Position numbers and translations under genes: made by a program. This document shows positions 1 to 7,065 of a DNA stretch of 8,889 bases, piece by piece. Source of the DNA: an uncultured Collinsella sp. (GTDB lineage Bacteria > Actinomycetota > Coriobacteriia > Coriobacteriales > Coriobacteriaceae); the NCBI GenBank assembly GCA_934630855.1, contig CAKTWW010000057.1, forward strand, positions 1 to 8,889, read 5' to 3'. The notes under the pieces were generated by a model. The model ran no database searches. It was not told the origin of the DNA and was given only the letters and a program-made list of their open reading frames with translations. Numbering within the stretch: the first letter of the stretch is position 1; the number at the start of each line of letters is the position of its first letter.

Positions 1-1029
<1,029 letters not shown>

Positions 1030-1032
1030 GTT

Positions 1033-1425
1033 ATGCGTATCCGCATCGTGTGCCCCGTGAGCTGCGCCTATGAGGGCGACGCTGCGTTTGTGTCGATTCC
1101 GTCCACCGATGGCGAGTTTGGCGTTCTGCCTGCCCATTCCAGCGAAATCTGCACGATCGACCGCGGTTACGTTCGCGTTTCCGATAAGGCCATGGGCACT
1201 GTCGACCACACGTTTGCCGTGGCCGGCGGCTATGCCCAGGTTGCGGACGATGTCGTGACCGTCCTCGCCGAGCGCGCTTGCGATTTGGCGACTGTCGACG
1301 CCGACAAGGTTAAAGCTGATATTCAAGGTTTTGAAGAGAAGCTGGGTAATTTGTCGGAGGATGATGCACGCCGCGCCTACCTCTATAATGAAATCGCATG
1401 GTGTAAGCTCAAGCTTGCCCAATAG
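1033..1425 (+). CDS. atpC: F1Fo ATP synthase subunit epsilon
   Basis: Epsilon subunit of the F1 central stalk, which joins gamma to the c-ring and can inhibit ATP hydrolysis through its C-terminal helices. The 130 residues match the family length. The N-terminal beta-sandwich carries the hallmark GEFGVLPAH at 27-35 (usually GExGILPGH) and a following AVAGGYAQVADDVVTVLAE stretch; the C-terminal half is helical and charged, ending in a Lys-rich tail. The ATG lies 3 nt after the atpD stop, with a purine-rich GGGGGAG just inside the end of atpD as ribosome-binding site. It is the last gene of the atp operon, as is usual, and is followed by a hairpin terminator. A perfect TATAAT occurs inside its 3' end and may serve murA (see separate entry). 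Confidence 0.96.
   Translation: MRIRIVCPVSCAYEGDAAFVSIPSTDGEFGVLPAHSSEICTIDRGYVRVSDKAMGTVDHTFAVAGGYAQVADDVVTVLAERACDLATVDADKVKADIQGFEEKLGNLSEDDARRAYLYNEIAWCKLKLAQ
1361..1389 (+). promoter_or_regulatory. possible internal promoter in the 3' end of atpC, for murA
   Basis: A perfect -10 hexamer TATAAT lies at 1384-1389, with ATGATG at 1361-1366 as a weak -35 (three of six consensus bases, including the TGA core) at a 17-bp spacing. It sits in coding sequence, so the match could be chance. The case for it is that murA begins directly after a terminator, with no room for a promoter in between. Transcripts from here would start near 1396 and cross the terminator hairpin before reaching murA. Confidence 0.35.
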
Positions 1426-1461
1426 TCAAACGATTTAGCGTTCGACCATTTGCGAACACAT

Positions 1462-1500
1462 CATGCCCGGGATGGCCCAGCCACCCCGGGCATGCTTTTT
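1462..1500 (+). terminator. Rho-independent terminator after the atp operon
   Basis: A perfect 10-bp stem, CATGCCCGGG at 1462-1471 with CCCGGGCATG at 1485-1494, encloses 13 nt that can pair further (TGG with CCA). It is followed by C and a run of five T at 1496-1500. It lies 36 nt after the atpC stop. It ends immediately before the murA ribosome-binding site, so it may act as a partial terminator or attenuator rather than a complete stop. Confidence 0.85.
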
Positions 1501-1516
1501 GAAAGGGTAGACCTTG
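1501..1516 (+). promoter_or_regulatory. murA ribosome-binding site and TTG start
   Basis: GAAAGGG at 1501-1507 is a strong Shine-Dalgarno match, 6 nt before TTG at 1514. This fixes a TTG start. The resulting N-terminus places the conserved Lys-Asn pair at residues 22-23, as in Escherichia coli MurA, which independently supports this choice. Confidence 0.85.
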
Positions 1517-2797
1517 GATATTATCCGCGTTGAGGGTGGCCACGCCATCGGAGGTTCCGTGCCTGTCTCGGGTGCCAAGAACTCCGCGCTCAAACTTATG
1601 GCGGCAACGCTTCTGGCGCCGGGCAAGACGACGCTGCAGAACGTGCCCGATATTTCCGATGTCCACGTGATGGGCAAGGTGCTCAAGGGCATGGGTGCTA
1701 CGATCGATGTTCTCGACGAGCACACGCTCGAGATCGATACCTCCCGGGTCGATTCCTGGGAGGCTCCCTATGAGCTCGTCGCAAAGATGCGCGCTTCCAC
1801 CGCCGTAATGGGTCCTCTGCTTGGCCGCTTCCATCGCGCCAAGATCGCCATGCCTGGTGGCTGCAACCTGGGTGCCCGCAAGATCGATATGCACATCCTT
1901 GGTCTCGAGGCCCTGGGTGTTGAGTTCGATACCGCCCACGGCTACATCAACGCCAGCGCTCCCCAGGGTCTGCACGGCACCACCGTCACGCTCGAGTTCG
2001 CCAGCGTCGGCGCAACCGAGAATCTCATTATGGCCGCCGTGCGCGCCCAGGGTACCACGGTTATCGATAACGCTGCCCGCGAGCCCGAGATCGTCGATCT
2101 GGCCAACATGCTCAACGAGATGGGCGGCAAGATTGTCGGAGCCGGCACGCCCGTCGTGACCATCGAGGGCGTGGAGGAGTTGCACCCCGTCACCCATCGC
2201 GTGGTGGGCGACCGCATCGAGGCCGGTACCTTTATCGTCGCCGGTGCGTTGATGGCAGACGATCGCGGCGTCGACGTCACGGGCTTTTGCCCCATTCACC
2301 TGGGCATGGTGCTCAAGAAGATGGAGCTCATGGGCATCGATTGCGAGCGCACCGAGAACGGCGTCCATGTGAATCGTGCCGAGCGCATCAAGCCGGTCGA
2401 TATCCAGACGCTTCCGTTCCCCGGTTTCCCGACGGATATGCAGGCGCAGATCATGGTGCTCTCCGCCCTTGCCGACGGCAGTTCCGTTATCACCGAGAAC
2501 ATCTTCGAGAATCGCTTTATGTTTGCATCCGAGCTGGTGCGCATGGGCGCCGATATTCGCATCGAGAGCCACCACGCCATGATTCACGGCGTCAAGGGTT
2601 TCTCGGGCGCACAGGTCACCTCGCCCGATTTGCGCGGCGGCGCGGCCCTTGTCGTCGCCGGACTGATCGCCGACGGCACGACCGAGGTCTCGGCCATCCA
2701 TCACATCAAGCGCGGCTACGAGCAGTTTGTCGAAAAGCTGCAGGCCCTTGGCGCTCATGTCGAGCACGCCGCTGTTCCCGATCCCGTCATCTACTAA
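1514..2797 (+). CDS. murA: UDP-N-acetylglucosamine 1-carboxyvinyltransferase (MurA)
   Basis: Cytoplasmic enzyme that transfers enolpyruvate from phosphoenolpyruvate to UDP-GlcNAc, the first committed step of peptidoglycan synthesis. The 427 residues match the usual 420-430. Visible family marks are SGAKNSA with Lys22-Asn23, the active-site loop MPGGCNLGAR with Cys117 and Arg122, the catalytic Asp308 in FPTDMQAQ, and the PEP-binding arginines Arg374 (DLRGG) and Arg400 (KRGYE). The active-site residue is Cys, the form alkylated by fosfomycin, rather than the Asp of resistant homologues such as mycobacterial MurA; sensitivity is therefore inferred, not shown. It follows the atp operon terminator and heads a pair with the LCP gene 12 nt downstream. 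A murA gene near atpC is a recurring arrangement in actinobacteria. Two inverted-repeat domains of the EPSP synthase fold are implied by family membership. Confidence 0.97.
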   Translation: MDIIRVEGGHAIGGSVPVSGAKNSALKLMAATLLAPGKTTLQNVPDISDVHVMGKVLKGMGATIDVLDEHTLEIDTSRVDSWEAPYELVAKMRASTAVMGPLLGRFHRAKIAMPGGCNLGARKIDMHILGLEALGVEFDTAHGYINASAPQGLHGTTVTLEFASVGATENLIMAAVRAQGTTVIDNAAREPEIVDLANMLNEMGGKIVGAGTPVVTIEGVEELHPVTHRVVGDRIEAGTFIVAGALMADDRGVDVTGFCPIHLGMVLKKMELMGIDCERTENGVHVNRAERIKPVDIQTLPFPGFPTDMQAQIMVLSALADGSSVITENIFENRFMFASELVRMGADIRIESHHAMIHGVKGFSGAQVTSPDLRGGAALVVAGLIADGTTEVSAIHHIKRGYEQFVEKLQALGAHVEHAAVPDPVIY

Positions 2798-2809
2798 TGC
2801 AGGTTGCCT

Positions 2810-4033
2810 ATGTTTAAGAAAAAGCCCCTCGCGGAATCCCGAAGACCTTCGACCGGCGCGCAGGCCAAGATTTATAGCCGCGATAACGTCGCCCGCTATT
2901 CCGAGCGCGCCCGTCAGCGCCGTCGCGGCCATACGGTTCGCCGTGTCGCGCTCATTGCCGTGCTCGGTGTGTTGCTGAGTGCTACGACTGCCGCCGGCCT
3001 GTGGTTTGCCACCATTATGGGCAAGCTCGGCGATTCCAATGTCATTACCGACAACCTGCGCCAGATTCTGGTCGATACCGACGAGGCCAAGGACCCGTTC
3101 TATGTGCTGCTCCTTGGCACCGACGGCCGTCCGGGCGAGGATACGTACCGCGCCGACTCGATTATCCTGGCGCGTATCGACCCTACGCAAAAGCAGGCGA
3201 CGCTCATCTCCATCCCGCGTGATACCAAGGTTGTCTACAACGGTTCAACCATGAAGATCAACGCATGCCATACCTACGGCGGCGCCGAGGCCATGGTCCA
3301 GGCTGTCAATGAGCTGTGCGGCGTCCAGATTTCGCACTATGCCGAGGTCAGCTTCGATGGTATGCAGTCGTTGATTGATTCGGTCGGCGGTATCGACATT
3401 AACGCAACCGACGATGTCGACGACCCTGAGCACTTGGACATCAAGATTACCGCCGGTCAGCAGCACATGGATGGCGCGACCGCCCTTACCTATGCCCGTT
3501 GCCGCTACACCTATGCCGATGGCGACTACACGCGCATGCGTCATCAGCGTCAGGTGCTTGGTGCCCTTGCCAACCAGATTCTCAACAACTTCGATGCCAC
3601 CAAGATCTTCGACCTGGTCAATTCGCTGTCCGATATGCTCGTGACCGACATGAGCGTTCAGGACATCGTCTCCACGGTCAACGCCATGCGCGGCATGGAC
3701 GTCGATGGCATCTATTCGGCAAACCTGCCTTCTTACGCAGACGATACAACCATGATTGACGGCCAGAGCTATGTCTTTGTCTACGAGGACGAGCTCAAGG
3801 AAATGATGGCGCGCGTCGACGCCGGCAAAGACCCCAAGGGTCCCAATACCATGGGTCTGTCCGACGGCTCCAGCTCCACGATCGGCGACCTCAACAACAA
3901 CACGTCCGACGACTACGCCAACGGCACCGCCACTTCGTCGAGCGGCTCGGACGATTCCGACGACTCGGGCGACTCGAGCGATTCGGGCTACTACGAGGAG
4001 CCCACCGGAGACGGTAACGGCTACTCTTACTAG
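2810..4033 (+). CDS. LytR-CpsA-Psr (LCP) family cell-wall glycopolymer ligase
   Basis: Membrane-anchored phosphotransferase of the family that attaches teichoic acids, arabinogalactan or capsule from lipid carriers to peptidoglycan. The 407 residues run as follows: a basic cytoplasmic N-tail (1-45, many Arg/Lys), one membrane segment (about 46-68), then an extracellular LCP domain (about 97-255). The core motifs are LLLGTDGRPGEDTYRADSI (Asp105, Arg114, Asp116), ISIPRDTKV (Arg137, Asp138), KINACHTYGG, SVGGIDI, and GDYTRMRHQRQ (Arg242, Arg244, Gln247), the usual pyrophosphate- and metal-binding arginine/aspartate set. The tail from about 350 is low-complexity, rich in Ser, Asp and Gly. I chose ATG at 2810, with AGG at 2801-2803 upstream, over an in-frame TTG at 2804 that would leave no ribosome-binding site. 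It is 12 nt from the murA stop, so probably in one operon. Which polymer it ligates cannot be told. Confidence 0.93.
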   Translation: MFKKKPLAESRRPSTGAQAKIYSRDNVARYSERARQRRRGHTVRRVALIAVLGVLLSATTAAGLWFATIMGKLGDSNVITDNLRQILVDTDEAKDPFYVLLLGTDGRPGEDTYRADSIILARIDPTQKQATLISIPRDTKVVYNGSTMKINACHTYGGAEAMVQAVNELCGVQISHYAEVSFDGMQSLIDSVGGIDINATDDVDDPEHLDIKITAGQQHMDGATALTYARCRYTYADGDYTRMRHQRQVLGALANQILNNFDATKIFDLVNSLSDMLVTDMSVQDIVSTVNAMRGMDVDGIYSANLPSYADDTTMIDGQSYVFVYEDELKEMMARVDAGKDPKGPNTMGLSDGSSSTIGDLNNNTSDDYANGTATSSSGSDDSDDSGDSSDSGYYEEPTGDGNGYSY

Positions 4034-4034
4034 T

Positions 4035-4058
4035 TCCGCCGTTCTGCCGAACGGCGGA
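4035..4058 (+). other. strong hairpin just after the LCP stop codon
   Basis: A perfect 10-bp stem (TCCGCCGTTC at 4035-4044, GAACGGCGGA at 4049-4058) with a four-base loop starts one base after the stop. No T-run follows; a second short stem, CGGCC (4060-4064) with GGCCG (4076-4080), comes instead. It could stabilise the 3' end of the murA-LCP mRNA or assist termination further on. Confidence 0.6.
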
Positions 4059-4107
4059 CCGGCCGACGCTGCGCGGGCCGCATTTGGACAATCTGACGTT
4101 CAACTTC

Positions 4108-4147
4108 AAGGGCGCGACCAGAAGGTCAGCGCCCTTTCGTTTCACGT
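4108..4147 (+). terminator. Rho-independent terminator of the murA-LCP operon
   Basis: AAGGGCGC at 4108-4115 pairs with GCGCCCTT at 4129-4136. Inside it GACC pairs with GGTC around an AGAA tetraloop, with one bulged A at 4128. The T-rich tail TTTCGTTTC follows on the plus strand. The sequence on the opposite side is not T-rich, so it works in the plus direction only, 75 nt past the LCP stop. Confidence 0.75.
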
Positions 4148-4207
4148 CACCTTGCCTCAAATGCGACCCGCTCGCTGGCATTGCAAAACATCGGCGTTAT
4201 CTTGGTT

Positions 4208-4259
4208 GGCACTTAGGGACGTTCCTTTTGTGCCGGCACTTGGGGACACTCCTTGCACC
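4208..4259. repeat. two tandem degenerate REP-like units
   Basis: Unit 1 (4208-4234) and unit 2 (4235-4259) both begin GGCACTT and share a GGGAC core followed by a TCCTT block and a GC-containing end. Unit 1 is itself partly palindromic: GGCAC at its left end pairs with GTGCC at its right end, and AGGGA faces TTCCT in the middle. Unit 2 is shorter and decayed. Placement between convergent genes, small size and imperfect symmetry resemble repetitive extragenic palindromes. No transposase is present here, and the copy number elsewhere cannot be judged from this window. Confidence 0.55.
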
Positions 4260-4299
4260 AAAAATCGCCCCGTTCTCAGGTTGAGGACGGAGCGATTTT
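4260..4299 (-). terminator. terminator of pepT (minus strand, possibly bidirectional)
   Basis: AAAATCGC at 4261-4268 pairs with GCGATTTT at 4292-4299. After one mismatch, a further 8 bp (4270-4277 with 4283-4290, one G-T pair) close a 5-nt loop. Read on the minus strand, the stem ends in a run of five T. Read on the plus strand, it ends in four T. It lies 24 nt beyond the pepT stop, so its main role is to end pepT transcripts, while also able to block read-through from the LCP side. Confidence 0.85.
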
Positions 4300-4323
4300 G
4301 CTTGCCTAGATTGTTCGAGCGTC

Positions 4324-5571
4324 TTATGCGAAGCGAGCGACGAGCTCCTGGAGGACGTCGGTCATCTTGACGAGTGAGCTGACCGGGACAAACTCGTTGA
4401 CGCCGTGGTAGCAGTAGCCGCCCGTGGAAAGGTTGGGGCAGGGCAGGCCGCGGAACGACAGCTGTGCGCCGTCGGTGCCACCGCGAATCGGAAGCACCTG
4501 GGGCTCAACGCCGCAAGCAAGGTAGGCTTCCTTGGCGACATCAATGAGCTCGGGGTAGTCGCGCACGATCTCGGCCATGTTGCGGTACTGCTGCTTGATC
4601 TCAACCGTCACACGCTCCTCGCCCAGGCGCTGGTTGAGCAGGGCAGCGGCGGAATCAATCAGCTCGAGCTTCTGCTGGAACTTTGCCGCGTCGTGGTCGC
4701 GAACGATATAGCGCGCCGTGGCGTGGTCGACGGTCGCAGACACGCCCTCAAGATGATAGAAGCCCTCGTAACCCTCGGTGTACTCCGGACGCTGCACATA
4801 GGGGAGCAGGGCGTTAAAGTCGCAGAACAGATTGCCCGCGTTGACCATGCGGCCCTTGGCGTCGCCGGGGTGAATGGACTGGCCCTCAAAGCGAACGGTT
4901 GCCTCGGCGGCGTTGAAGCACTCCCACTCCAGCTCGCCGACGGGGCCGCCGTCGACCGTGTAGGCGTACTTGCAGCCAAAGGCGTCGATGTCCAGCAGCT
5001 CGGCGCCGTGACCGATCTCCTCGTCAGGGCAAAAACAAATTCCGAGCGCGGGGTGGGGCAGCGAGGGGTCCTGAGCGATGCGGGCGACGAGTGCCATAAT
5101 CTCGGCGACACCGGCCTTGTCGTCAGCGCCCAACAGCGTTGTTCCGTCGCTGCAGACCAAGTCCTCGCCCACAAGGTCATTCAGGGCGGGGAGCTTGGCG
5201 GTGCTCATGGCCACGGGCTTGCCGTCCACCGTACCGCAGACCAGGTCACCACCCTCGTAGTGCACGATGTGCGGCTTCACGCCGGCACCCGGTGCAACCT
5301 CGGTGGTGTCGAGGTGCGCGATCAGGCCCAGGGCGGGCTTGTCCTCGGAGCCAGCGCTCGCGGGGATATGCGCGCAGACATAGGCATGCTCGGTCACATG
5401 GGCATCTTCTGCACCAAGCTCGCGCAGCTCCTCGGCTAGCACGTTGGCAAGGTCAAACTGAACGGTACTCGAGGGTACCTGGTCGCAGTTTGCATCCTCG
5501 GATTGCGTATTGATCTGGACATAGCGCAAAAAGCGCTCGAGGACGTCGGGGCTCGTGGTGTTGTTTTCCAT
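4324..5571 (-). CDS. pepT: peptidase T (tripeptide aminopeptidase, M20B)
   Basis: Cytoplasmic zinc metallopeptidase that removes the N-terminal residue from tripeptides, finishing breakdown of imported or intracellular peptides. The 415 residues compare with about 408 for the E. coli enzyme. The full di-metal site is visible: His86 and Asp88 in AHLDTTEVAPG, bridging Asp150 in LLGADDKAG, the catalytic Glu184 with ligand Glu185 in CPDEEIGHG, Asp207 in YTVDGGP, and His389 in YCYHGVNEF. The middle part is the lid/dimerisation domain of M20 enzymes. The reading frame stays open upstream to 6042 opposite the regulator gene, but the ATG at 5571 has GGAG (5583-5580) 8 nt upstream, and family homology begins right there. 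It is a single-gene unit with its own terminator, divergent from the metal-dependent regulator, possibly sharing an operator with it. Confidence 0.96.
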   Translation of the reverse strand: MENNTTSPDVLERFLRYVQINTQSEDANCDQVPSSTVQFDLANVLAEELRELGAEDAHVTEHAYVCAHIPASAGSEDKPALGLIAHLDTTEVAPGAGVKPHIVHYEGGDLVCGTVDGKPVAMSTAKLPALNDLVGEDLVCSDGTTLLGADDKAGVAEIMALVARIAQDPSLPHPALGICFCPDEEIGHGAELLDIDAFGCKYAYTVDGGPVGELEWECFNAAEATVRFEGQSIHPGDAKGRMVNAGNLFCDFNALLPYVQRPEYTEGYEGFYHLEGVSATVDHATARYIVRDHDAAKFQQKLELIDSAAALLNQRLGEERVTVEIKQQYRNMAEIVRDYPELIDVAKEAYLACGVEPQVLPIRGGTDGAQLSFRGLPCPNLSTGGYCYHGVNEFVPVSSLVKMTDVLQELVARFA

Positions 5572-5609
5572 ATAGACCGCTCCAATCTTGGTCGTCGTGT
5601 GCAACAAGA

Positions 5610-5638
5610 ACTCTAGCACGGTATGCCACGGCATACTG
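5610..5638 (-). promoter_or_regulatory. probable pepT promoter (extended -10)
   Basis: On the minus strand, TGCTAGAGT at 5618-5610 is an extended -10 (TGn plus TAGAGT). The -35 position, 17 bp upstream, reads CAGTAT and is poor, as is common for extended -10 promoters. Transcription would start near 5603, giving a 30-nt leader that contains the GGAG site. The dyad at 5621-5636 fills most of the spacer and part of the -35. Confidence 0.5.
5621..5636. promoter_or_regulatory. perfect 16-bp dyad, candidate operator between pepT and the regulator
   Basis: GTATGCC (5621-5627), two bases AC, then GGCATAC (5630-5636): a perfect 7-bp inverted repeat. It overlaps the -35 zones of both inferred divergent promoters. 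Size and placement suit a dimeric DtxR/MntR-type repressor, the product of the adjacent gene. The half-site does not match the MntR or DtxR consensus boxes I know, so binding by this regulator is an inference from position. Confidence 0.55.
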
Positions 5639-5660
5639 CGACGCTTGGATGGGGTAGAAT
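5632..5660 (+). promoter_or_regulatory. probable promoter of the DtxR/MntR-family regulator
   Basis: TAGAAT at 5655-5660 matches TATAAT at five of six bases. The -35 position at 17-bp spacing (5632-5637, CATACT) is weak and overlaps the right half of the dyad. Transcription would begin near 5667. That leaves almost no leader before ATG 5671 but a normal one before ATG 5692, which supports the latter as start. Confidence 0.45.
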
Positions 5661-5691
5661 CAGCCATTGAATGAAGAAGGGACGGAAGGTC

Positions 5692-6114
5692 ATGGAAACG
5701 ACAAATAGCTCGCGCGAGCTGCATCTGACGGTGGCGAACGAAGACTACTTGGAGTGCATGGTTCGCATCGAAAGCGAAGAGGGAGAGACCAACGGCGTGC
5801 GATCGGTCGACATCGCGCAGCGCCTCGGCGTCTCCAAGGCATCGGTCAACAAGGCAGTTTCGGCACTTAAGACGTCCGAACTTGTCGAGCAATCGCACTA
5901 CGGCAAAGTCATCCTGACCGAGCGCGGCCGCGAGGTTGGCACGGCTATCTGGTACCGCCATCGCCTCATCCGCACATTCTTGGTCCAGGAGCTTGGCGTC
6001 GATTTCGAGCGCGCCGATTCCGAGGCCTGCATGATGGAGCACGCGCTTTCCGAGGACACGATGAACCGCTGGCTCGCCTATCTCGAAAAGCAGGGAATTA
6101 GCGTCGAGGAATAG
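5692..6114 (+). CDS. DtxR/MntR-family metal-dependent transcriptional regulator
   Basis: Probable metal-sensing repressor that dimerises and binds DNA when loaded with Mn(II) or Fe(II). The 140 residues give the compact two-domain form (B. subtilis MntR has 142) without the SH3-like third domain. An N-terminal winged helix-turn-helix (about 15-80) contains VRSVDIAQRLGVSKASVNKAVSALKTSELVE, and the metal-binding/dimerisation domain follows (about 81-140). By motif alignment, Asp18 and Glu21 correspond to MntR Asp8 and Glu11, and His90 to His77. Cys113, Glu116 and His117 sit where DtxR has Cys102, Glu105 and His106; MntR has Glu at the Cys position. I chose ATG 5692, with AAGGGA upstream at 9-nt spacing, over ATG 5671, which lacks a well-spaced site. 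It is followed after 10 nt by the methyltransferase gene. Target metal and regulon are unknown. Confidence 0.87.
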   Translation: METTNSSRELHLTVANEDYLECMVRIESEEGETNGVRSVDIAQRLGVSKASVNKAVSALKTSELVEQSHYGKVILTERGREVGTAIWYRHRLIRTFLVQELGVDFERADSEACMMEHALSEDTMNRWLAYLEKQGISVEE

Positions 6115-6124
6115 CGGGTTATAT

Positions 6125-7018
6125 ATGGATACGAGTTACTACAACCGCTTTGGCGCCGAGGAGCTTACGCGTCGCTTATCGAGCGAGACCCTGTTGGCGC
6201 AGGGTCCCATGGGTAGCGTGCTGATGAGCGAGTACGATGCTGCCGATATTCCACCGGCGTTTTGGAATTTGGCAGAGCCGCAGACGGTTTCTCGTATCCA
6301 TCGCCTGTATGTCGCCGCCGGCGCGCAGGTACTCATCACCAATACCTTTCAGGCATCGAGCTATGCCCTCAAGCGCGATCAGATTACGCCGTCCGTGGCG
6401 GAGGTCAATCGCGGGGCCGTCGACGATGCCCGCCAGGCGCACCCCCAGCTGCTGCTGGGTTCGATGGGCCCCATCAATATTGAGTGGTTTGCTGAGGACT
6501 CTGCCGAATATCGTGAAATCCGAGGCATTGCGCGCGAGCAGGCGCACGCCCTGCTCAATGCTGGCGTTGACGGTCTGCTGATCGAGACGGTGACGTCTAT
6601 CCGCAATTTGCAGCCCATGCTTGCCGGTGCTCGGGATGCCGCTGACGGCATGCCCATCCTGGTGAGTTTTGTCATTGACGATAAAGGCGACCTGTTGGGC
6701 GATGGCCTTAACATCGAGGCTGCCGTTTTGTACGCCGAAAAACACGGCGCAAGCTCGGTGGGCATTAACTGCTGTTCGCTTGCGGCCGCGAACGCCGCGG
6801 TTCTCAGGATGGTTGCATCGTCGACTACGCCCGTCACGGTGCGTCCCAACGTGGGGGATCCTGTCCAAACTCAGGATGGCCCCGTATGGCACGAGACCCC
6901 CGAAGCCTTCGCTCGGGCATGCGTCGAATGGAGGCGGGCCGGTGCCGCGATGGTGGGCAGCTGCTGCGGCACCACGGCGGTCACAACGGCTGCTATGGCC
7001 GATGCGCTCGATATATAA
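6125..7018 (+). CDS. homocysteine S-methyltransferase family protein (stand-alone zinc domain)
   Basis: A single (beta/alpha)8 homocysteine S-methyltransferase domain, 297 residues, of the family of MmuM, BHMT and the N-terminal module of MetH. Members move a methyl group from a donor (S-methylmethionine, betaine or a methyl-corrinoid) to homocysteine, making methionine. The zinc triad is complete: Cys216 in GINCC, and Cys280-Cys281 in GSCCGTT near the C-terminus. Also visible are ITNTFQASSYAL (72-83) and DGLLIETVTSIRNL (149-162). Departures from the usual motifs are AQGPMGSVL where most members have DGAMGTxL, and GSCCGTT for GGCCGTT. No folate, cobalamin or reactivation domain follows, so the methyl donor cannot be assigned. 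The gene lies 10 nt after the regulator and probably shares its transcript; the ribosome-binding site is weak (GAGGA at 6106-6110, 14 nt away), which suggests translational coupling. A strong terminator follows. Confidence 0.87.
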   Translation: MDTSYYNRFGAEELTRRLSSETLLAQGPMGSVLMSEYDAADIPPAFWNLAEPQTVSRIHRLYVAAGAQVLITNTFQASSYALKRDQITPSVAEVNRGAVDDARQAHPQLLLGSMGPINIEWFAEDSAEYREIRGIAREQAHALLNAGVDGLLIETVTSIRNLQPMLAGARDAADGMPILVSFVIDDKGDLLGDGLNIEAAVLYAEKHGASSVGINCCSLAAANAAVLRMVASSTTPVTVRPNVGDPVQTQDGPVWHETPEAFARACVEWRRAGAAMVGSCCGTTAVTTAAMADALDI

Positions 7019-7041
7019 ATAGATACCAAGAATTCGAATCG

Positions 7042-7065
7042 CCGCCCCGCATGGGGCGGTTTTTT
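7042..7065 (+). terminator. Rho-independent terminator of the regulator-methyltransferase operon
   Basis: CCGCCCC at 7042-7048 pairs with GGGGCGG at 7053-7059 around the loop GCAT, followed directly by six T at 7060-7065. It lies 23 nt after the methyltransferase stop. This is the clearest terminator in the window. Confidence 0.95.

Noticed and set aside
2797..2817. A six-codon mini-frame whose ATG overlaps the murA stop and which ends just inside the LCP gene
   Set aside because: It could in principle couple translation, but overlaps of this kind are frequent by chance and the LCP ATG has its own AGG upstream.
1409..3190. A 593-codon open frame on the minus strand opposite murA and the start of the LCP gene
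   Set aside because: It mirrors the codon structure of the real genes, a usual effect of strong third-position GC bias. The translation is a low-diversity run of His, Gly, Asp and Ala with no family motif, and murA on the plus strand is certain.
4084..4284. A 66-codon plus-strand frame in the convergent gap
   Set aside because: It runs through a terminator, the REP-like units and the pepT terminator, and shows no family resemblance.
4405..5439. A 344-codon plus-strand frame opposite pepT
   Set aside because: Antisense shadow of a well-supported gene. It has no recognisable domain and no independent ribosome-binding site evidence.
5671..5691. Upstream ATG giving the regulator seven extra residues
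   Set aside because: It lacks a well-spaced ribosome-binding site and would lie only about 4 nt from the inferred transcript start. ATG 5692 has AAGGGA at a good distance.
5572..6042. N-terminal extension of pepT by 157 codons
   Set aside because: The frame is merely open opposite the regulator gene. A GGAG site and the normal PepT N-terminus fix the start at 5571.
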